Assembly (NCBI GenBank): GCA_022036555.1
Contig: CM039137.1
Coordinates: 4,434,942 to 4,498,941, forward strand
Origin: Microstegium vimineum
Taxonomy: Eukaryota; Streptophyta; Magnoliopsida; Poales; Poaceae
Direction: 5' to 3'
DNA length: 64,000 bases
The position numbers and the translations under genes are program-made. This document shows, one piece after another, positions 57,926-64,000 of this stretch (positions within the stretch are counted from its first letter, which is position 1; the number at the start of each line of letters is the position of its first letter). The notes below the pieces were generated by a model. That model ran no database searches, was not told the DNA's origin, and saw nothing but the letters and a program-made list of their open reading frames with translations.

Positions 57926-59976
57926 TTAAGTCTAAAGTTAATTCTATCAAATTTGAAGTACTACATTAAGATTTAGTAAAAAACCTAATTCTGTGGCCCC
58001 AAATAAAGTTAAAGCAATGACAAAAAAATTTAAAATATATTATTCTCATTTTTTTAAAAAAAAAGAGAGAATCCCAACTATATATTACACATGTTTTAAA
58101 ATTTGCTTGGCAAAGAAAAGCATCAACTCTTCATTGAGGTTCATTGCTGTCAGGTCCGTTTACTACCTCTCGAGCACCATCAGTCCAGTGAACCTCTACA
58201 TGTCTATAGTTTTCAACACCATCTAAGCATCATCCCATGCTCGACCACCCCCTTGTAAACAAGTTCTATTCCTTGATCATCCTTTCCACACTATATGACC
58301 TCCCAGTCGCATGATCTCAGGACCTCACTGCTTCAAGTTGTATGGGTGCAAGTAAACTGCATGGTCGTCCTCCAGCTCTTGTAGTAGGCTGTAATTCTGA
58401 AATCATGACATGTCAGATTCTTGAAACTTGCCCTCATGATACTTGCAAAGTATAGTTTTAACTCATGTGCAAACTAGCAGACAAGACAGTTGCTCATAGT
58501 TGTAATTTCACTTGACCTGCTTCAGTGCTCGAAGGCTCAAAAATATTCCTTTCGAAAAAGACAGAAGGCTCGAAATAGTTATGCAGAACATTGGAACAAT
58601 CCGATATTCATGCACTCAACTTTGGCAAAAAACATACTTGATTTAATGAGATGTAAAAGCGGAATAGAAGAACATCACCTTAACAGCTGGACCAATGCCA
58701 ATTTGAGCATCCCAAAAAATTAGACAAGCATCATGCCACACACTACAAAACTCCTATGCTCTGCATTTGAAAGAGCATCATTAGTTAGAACATTAATACT
58801 TCATCAATGTATATTATAGACCATAGGGAACGGAGTTTGACCTAACTTTAAAAAGAGAGGACCAGACATTTTATAATCGTGGGATCGAATTTGGCAATCT
58901 GGTTACAGATACAAGGAGTGTGTTGTCAAAGTGCCACTCGGATCCAACCACAAATGCAACACAATTTATTTTTGGAACTTAAATTGACAAGAATCAAAGA
59001 ATTTTGTTGTTCCAGACACCTTAGTGCAGATGCATTGCTTGACCATGAGTATGTCATTCAACTCTGTCATTTTGTCGAACACCTTTAGGGCATAAAAAGA
59101 GACACTTTCTGCCATTTTGTCGAACACTTTTAGAACATAAAAAGACACACTTTCCAACATCTTCAAGAAGTACAAATTCATGGTAGAAGAACACAAAACT
59201 TATTGTATTACAAATCAAAAGGGGTTTAGGGAGGAGACAGGGAACAACCTGTATGTGGCGGAGAAAAAGATCCACTTCATCTACAAATGAGAAAGCAAAT
59301 CATGTATACTTGTCCGACGACCTTCTTAAGCGGCGTGCGGGACGCGGTCGCGGCACGTGGGGCGCTGGCGCATGCTGGCCGCAGCGCGCACAGGCGGCGA
59401 CACGTTCTTTCGGCTGCGGGCGCGGGGTACGGCGTGGGCGCGTGCTGGCCGCAGCGCGCGTAGGCGGCGACGCGTGCTGGTGGCTACAGGCACGCGGCGT
59501 GGGGCGTGGGCGCGTGCAGGCGGTGGCGGGCGCAGGCGCGGCAGCGTCTGGCTGGCTGCGGCAGGCGCGACGCGTGCAGGGAGCGCCGCAGGAGGCGACG
59601 GCTGGCTGTTTTTTTCCGATTTGTTTTTTTTTATTTGCGATCTGCGATTGCCGAGTTGAGAGGGAAAGACGGACGGGGATGTGACGCGGAGGTGGATTGA
59701 TGAGTGACGCGGAGGGTGGGAAGCCTACCTGTGGATCATGGGTGAGATCGAGGTTTCCCACTCTTTTAGAAAATTTCAATTATGACGGACCGAAGTTTGA
59801 CATACATTTAAAAAAGATGCTCCCAAAAAGTATATACATTAAATACATAAAATAAAATAAAGCCAAGGGCGAAAAATAGAAAAGCTATTTGTTGAAGTGG
59901 ATTAGGGTTTCTGCGTCGGCTAGTTTGGACGCAGGAGAGTAGAGACCACAGGGGCGAGGCGAGGAGGAGAACAGCT
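57926..59976. other. Intergenic region, probably including the second Helitron and the Smh promoter
   Basis: No credible ORF. It holds a two-unit 45-bp repeat (59066-59156, CATTTTGTCGAACAC core) and a GC-rich GGCGCG-type stretch at 59330-59620. The last 200 bp before 59977 should hold the promoter and 5' UTR of the host gene; no clear TATA is seen. Confidence 0.5.
59066..59156. repeat. Tandem duplication of a 45-bp unit
   Basis: Two imperfect copies contain CATTTTGTCGAACAC, then TTTAG..CATAAAAAGA and CACTTTC. Confidence 0.7.
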
Positions 59977-62900
59977 ATGGGCGCGCCGAAGCAGAAGTGG
60001 ACGTCGGAAGAGGAGGATGCGCTCCGCGCCGGCGTGCGAAAGCACGGCGCCGGCAAATGGCGGACCATCCAGAAGGACCCGGAGTTCAGTCCGGTCCTCT
60101 CCTCCCGCTCCAACATCGACCTCAAGGTATCTTCCCCTGCATCCCCCCCGCTGCTCCCTATCTACCTGGCCGCGACGGAGGTAGCCGTGCGCGTCCCTAT
60201 ATCTTATCTATCGGATCCTTTTGCTGCTCGATTAGTCCCGACTTCTCGTGATGTTTCGTACACTTCTCATGATGATTCGTGCCGTCGTGTGCTTCTGAGC
60301 GTGTGGTGATTTCCCCCTGCATCATTCCCTCTCTATTAGCTGTGTGGTGGGTTTGGGATGCTTGGTGGCCCCCCTGCTGCAGTTTCGTTGGCAGTACCGT
60401 AGTAGATTTGGGGCGTCGAAGGCGAGATTTTGGGTTTTGGTGAACTGATAAATGTAGGCGAGGGTTGACATGGTCGTGTTCTGTGCCGAGGGATGCTGTG
60501 AAGTGATATTTTGCTCAAGTACAATGATGCTCTGGTGGTCATGGACACACGGTGTGCGATTACATATGGTAGTGTGAATGTTTTATGATCTTGGCTGTAT
60601 GGTGTAAATTTAAGCTGTTTTCATACTAGTGAACAATTGATAATCTTATAATTGAATTGAATAATGTTGCTAATCACATGTTGAAACAGATTTTCTGAAA
60701 GAAGCTAATCACAAACAGATTACTTGTGATGTCCTCTTGTCCATGAATGTTGCCCTCATGCCATTGCTTATTAAGAATTTACTTTATAGGATGGGATTCA
60801 TTTTCTCGTTTCTTCAAATTGTTTTGATTGGTTTGAGTTCCTGATCATGTGATTTTATTTCTTAAATCACATTGTTTCTGTTTGATGACAAATGCAAGCA
60901 CGCCAGCGGAGAGGCATTCAGGCATTCTAGTCAGTGACTCAGCGTGCTCAGCAGTTATTGCTGTTGGGATAGGATTCAGTGATAAATTTGATGGATATCC
61001 TGGTAATGGTACCACATTGTACAGGGATTTGTGGTTGGGAAGATATCGCCCTCAAGAAGTTGCTTAGAGTTTTCAAACCTTAGAAATTAAGGGCCATGAT
61101 ATTTTAATTGAAATCTGCAAATGCATTCTTTCTCTGCTACCCCCTCTGATTCCAAATATAAGTCATTTTACGATTCTAGCGGGTCAAACTTCTTTGACTT
61201 GGCCTATCAATGAAAATCAGCATAGATTTGTAACACATGGTTGATTTTACTAGATTCAACATGGAAAAGTACTTTGATAATATTTATCTGTTCTATTTAC
61301 ATTTTAAAGTAGTATACTTTTACAAAAAAAAAATGCAAGTCAAAATGTCATATCGGAGATAGTATCGTAATCCTAAACAATCTAAGTTTGGAATCAGAGG
61401 GAGTGAATGACCTTCACATTATCCTCTACCTCCATTAAACCAATGGTGTTGCAACATATATTGAGAAACATAAAAAATAAGCACATCAATCTGTCCTGAC
61501 CAATTGCTTGTGTGCGTCCTGCTTGTATAGGTATTGGCAATTGCTATCAGACATCTCTTTACCTTCACCCTCCAGTCCTCGTGCGGTATTGCTGAGTAGT
61601 GCAAGAGTACATCCATTTTAGCAAAAACATCAAATAAGTGCTGCAACACCTTGCCTTCAAGATGTGAATTGTTAGTTTATTACATGTGTCCATATAGACC
61701 ATGAAACTGTTGTGAGACAACCTATGTGGATTTATTTGTCTCCTGGAATAAACGGAAGAGCTATCTGCCCCATGTTCCTTAGGTGAACACATGTTTGAGG
61801 AACAGAATCAGTGCACTCCACACGTGTTTAGTGATTCTGCAACTGCAAAATGTATGAATGGTATCCTTCTCTTGATTTCTTCAGTATAGAATTCACATTT
61901 CTTGGGTCTTGATCCCATTGCCTTGTCTTCCCAAGAAGATATCTAGTAACAAAATCCTTCCTGTTAACCTTCTACATTTAGTTTCACCTGGATGCCTGAA
62001 ACATCATCAATTTTTGCAACTAGAATTTATCTAAAATTTCATCTCTCTTAAGATGGAGAAATGTATTGTTTTTGTGTCTGAAAATGAATATGCTGTTAAT
62101 ACAGAGTTATCATGCTATTGCTCCTCCAAAGTTATTTCCTAGGTAGTTTTGCCAGAGCGGTTCAATTCTTTTCACTGAATCATATGTTTGTAATGGTGGC
62201 AATGTACATGGGATAAGTCAAACTGCAGTAGAGAATAAATTTGAGTACTACATTCAGTGGTAGCTGTCTATCTTTCATGTTCCTTGGTTAGAAATGTTGT
62301 TCATTGATTACCGCGTCAATTTTACCATGTGCAGATTACATGATCTAAGGTAACTCTGCCCTTGTGGCATTCTTATTACTGAGTTATAGTTATTCTCCAG
62401 ATCCAGAACTGGTAGCATTCTTGGGCTGAAGAATGCCATATATTGCTGGTCTTGTTATTATCCCTGAAACATCATTATTAGTGGTGATGCATTTCATGTC
62501 ATTTAAGAGAACAAAAAAGGTACAAGGAGAGATCAGAGACCTCTCCCTGACCCACACTACATTCATACCATTCATTTCTTAACAAACACGATAACAACAT
62601 AATCACCTACTCAGGTCAGGGATACTGGGATGAACAACCTAGTGAGGAGCTCGCTAAGAGCCAAGGCTCCAACCGAGCACCAAAAGCTACAGTCATCTGC
62701 CACCATTTGCTGTACTACCTGAACCTTTGGTCTGGCCTCTTCAAACACACCAACTTTCCAAATTTCCCAGGCCACCAAAATGATCAAAGAATTGAAAGTT
62801 TCAAACCCTTTCTCAAATCCTTGGGAACTCCGTTTATAGCATTGTACCACCAACTGGAGAAATGAGAAACAGAAGGTTAGGGGTAATAGGAAGCAGCCCC

Positions 62901-63672
62901 AGCTGTTGGAGGATCATTGTCCAAACCTGTCTGGAGAACACGCAGGAGACGAGGATGTGCTGAATTGTCTCGTCAGCCTGATCACATAGAGAGACACATC
63001 AAATCCAGCATTTATTTTCTTGTAACAACATCTTTACACTAGGTTGGATTTGGAAATATAACTTTTCTCACCCTTTGTTTTTGCCTTTCCCTGAGTCCAT
63101 AACTGGAGCAAAGGCATAGCATGTTTTGCTCAAGTGATTAACAACAATCTCACTGGCCACTGGTTTGGGAATATGCTTGTAATAACTATCCCATTGTTTT
63201 GATACTATCTGGCCCAGTTGATCAGCATGTTATGTTAAAGAAATATGGCATGCCTCTTGTGGTTTCACTTGGAAGTGGATAAACATTGTAATTGTTCTCC
63301 ATGCATACAATCCAATGTAAATTGTGTGAAAAGTAACACAGTTTGTTGTAGTGGCATCATATGATGAACATCTGAAAGGCGTGTCAATTCAGTTGTGCTG
63401 GTGAAGCTTACACCATGGTTATAGGTTTTCCATTTTTGTCTTCTATATATGTGATATTCTATTTGTTATTTTCAGGACAAATGGAGGAATTTAAGTTTCA
63501 GTGCAAGTGGACTGGGATCAAGTAAAGTACGGGTTCCAAGGATAACTGGACCCTCATCTTCCCAATCGTCTAACTCACTGCCTCTGCTGCTCCCAGCGCC
63601 AAATAAAGTTGCTGAAGCTACACTGCCTGCAGATGCTGAGAAAAAGCCACAGGATGGGAAAACTCCGCCAAA
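59977..63672 (+). CDS. Smh: Single-Myb-histone / telomere-repeat-binding protein, exons 1-2 (3' end beyond window)
   Basis: Exon 1 (59977-60126, 50 codons) starts MGAPKQKWTSEEEDAL and encodes most of a Myb/telobox domain with spaced Trp at KWT, KWR and, across the splice, DKWRNL. Exon 2 (63476-63672) opens with DKWRNLSFSASGLG and runs into a Ser/Pro-rich linker ending GKTPPK. Introns have GT/AG ends; intron 1 is 3349 bp. Plant SMH proteins carry an N-terminal Myb, a central histone H1/H5 globular domain and a coiled coil, bind telomeric TTTAGGG repeats and sit in the nucleus. The H1/H5 and coiled-coil exons should follow, and 63673-64000 looks like intron 2. No lesion is seen, so this is the one apparently functional gene here. 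The paralogue number cannot be told. Confidence 0.92.
61140..61403. mobile_element. Stowaway-like MITE in intron 1 of Smh
   Basis: It is 264 bp with inverted ends CCCCTCTGATTCCAAA and (inverted) CTCCCTCTGATTCCAAA. A TA precedes the left end, but TG follows the right, so the dinucleotide target duplication is imperfect. It is AT-rich with no ORF, and fits Tc1/mariner-type MITEs. Confidence 0.72.
61404..63475 (+). other. Remainder of Smh intron 1
   Basis: It is AT-rich, non-coding, and has no element that I can delimit. Confidence 0.6.
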
Positions 63673-64000
63673 GTTGGTCTCTTTTTATTTTCATATGGAA
63701 GTCTAGTTAATCAGCAATTCTAATTTTAAATGCATAGTTGTTCTAACATATATAAAAATTCCGAGTAAAAATACGTTGATTCAAGGGTGATTGCATGGTC
63801 ACACCCACACTTTTGAGTAAATGAAGGATGTCTCTATTCATCCTATTCCAGATAGTCGCCTCCTTTATTCTTGGTCTGTCTTTAAGAGGATATATAACCA
63901 GTTTCTGAATGATATATCACTTCTACTTCCATTGGATTGAAGAATATCTGGGTTGAAGCAAGCACTTGCTGCTTCAGAAATGCAAACTGAAGAGTGGATA

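Noticed and set aside
59253..59779. ORFs of 100-160 codons on both strands
   Set aside because: Repetitive GGCGCG DNA open in several frames; no domain or start context.
57890..59976. A full second Helitron with captured gene fragments
   Set aside because: Only the 3' terminus is convincing; the 5' terminus and any captured exon could not be placed by eye.
63940..64000. Third Smh exon at the window end
   Set aside because: The sequence does not give the expected H1/H5 start in any frame; it may be intron or an unusual exon, so it is not called.

Overview
The window is nuclear DNA of a grass, most likely a panicoid (maize/sorghum/millet group). The evidence is the retrotransposon families present, the grass-type Helitron and Stowaway ends, and the first exons of a plant single-Myb-histone gene at the right edge. 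About 59 kb of the 64 kb is nested transposable elements; only the last 4 kb is a recognisable host gene.

Left nest (1-17963). Elements A (plus strand, 1-10470) and C (minus strand, 10471-17963) belong to one LTR family ('family 1'). Each has a gag-like ORF on its sense strand, then a convergent multi-exon antisense gene encoding a plant mobile domain (PMD, Aminotran-like family) followed by a low-complexity linker and a coiled coil. Neither has reverse transcriptase or integrase. A lies inside the antisense gene of C. Positions 1-1524 are a near-identical second copy of 10276-11800 (A's 3' LTR end plus adjoining C sequence), joined to A's gag at a 4-base microhomology. I read this as a repair-type rearrangement that replaced A's 5' end.

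Middle nest (17964-48830). Element D (minus strand) has a 5' LTR, a primer-binding site, a gag-protease ORF, and again a large antisense gene on the plus strand, here of the 'putative gypsy type transposon' (Transposase_28-like) family with a coiled coil. The last intron of that gene holds E (21726-45167, minus), a SIRE/Maximus-type Copia element with a 3' accessory ORF and a perfect 5-bp target duplication. E in turn carries F (26102-33737, plus, a complete Copia element with 1242-bp LTRs), G (36498-39388, a solo LTR) and a 708-bp LTR fragment set between two copies of a 405-406 bp piece of E.

Right part (48831-59976). This is an old Athila-like LTR and primer-binding site, cut by a 648-bp Mutator-type MITE (9-bp target duplication at the LTR TATA box) and by solo LTR H (52062-55817). 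After it come a 154-bp tandem repeat split by a Helitron (56133-57755) and a second, oppositely oriented Helitron end.

Host gene (59977 to beyond 64000). This is a single-Myb-histone/telomere-repeat-binding gene: exon 1, a 3.35-kb first intron with a Stowaway-like MITE, and exon 2.

The main theme is that three unrelated LTR elements (A/C, D and E) each carry an accessory gene of the plant 'transposase-like' type in addition to, or instead of, pol. Two of these genes are antisense, spliced, and end in a coiled coil. All coordinates and identities were read by eye.
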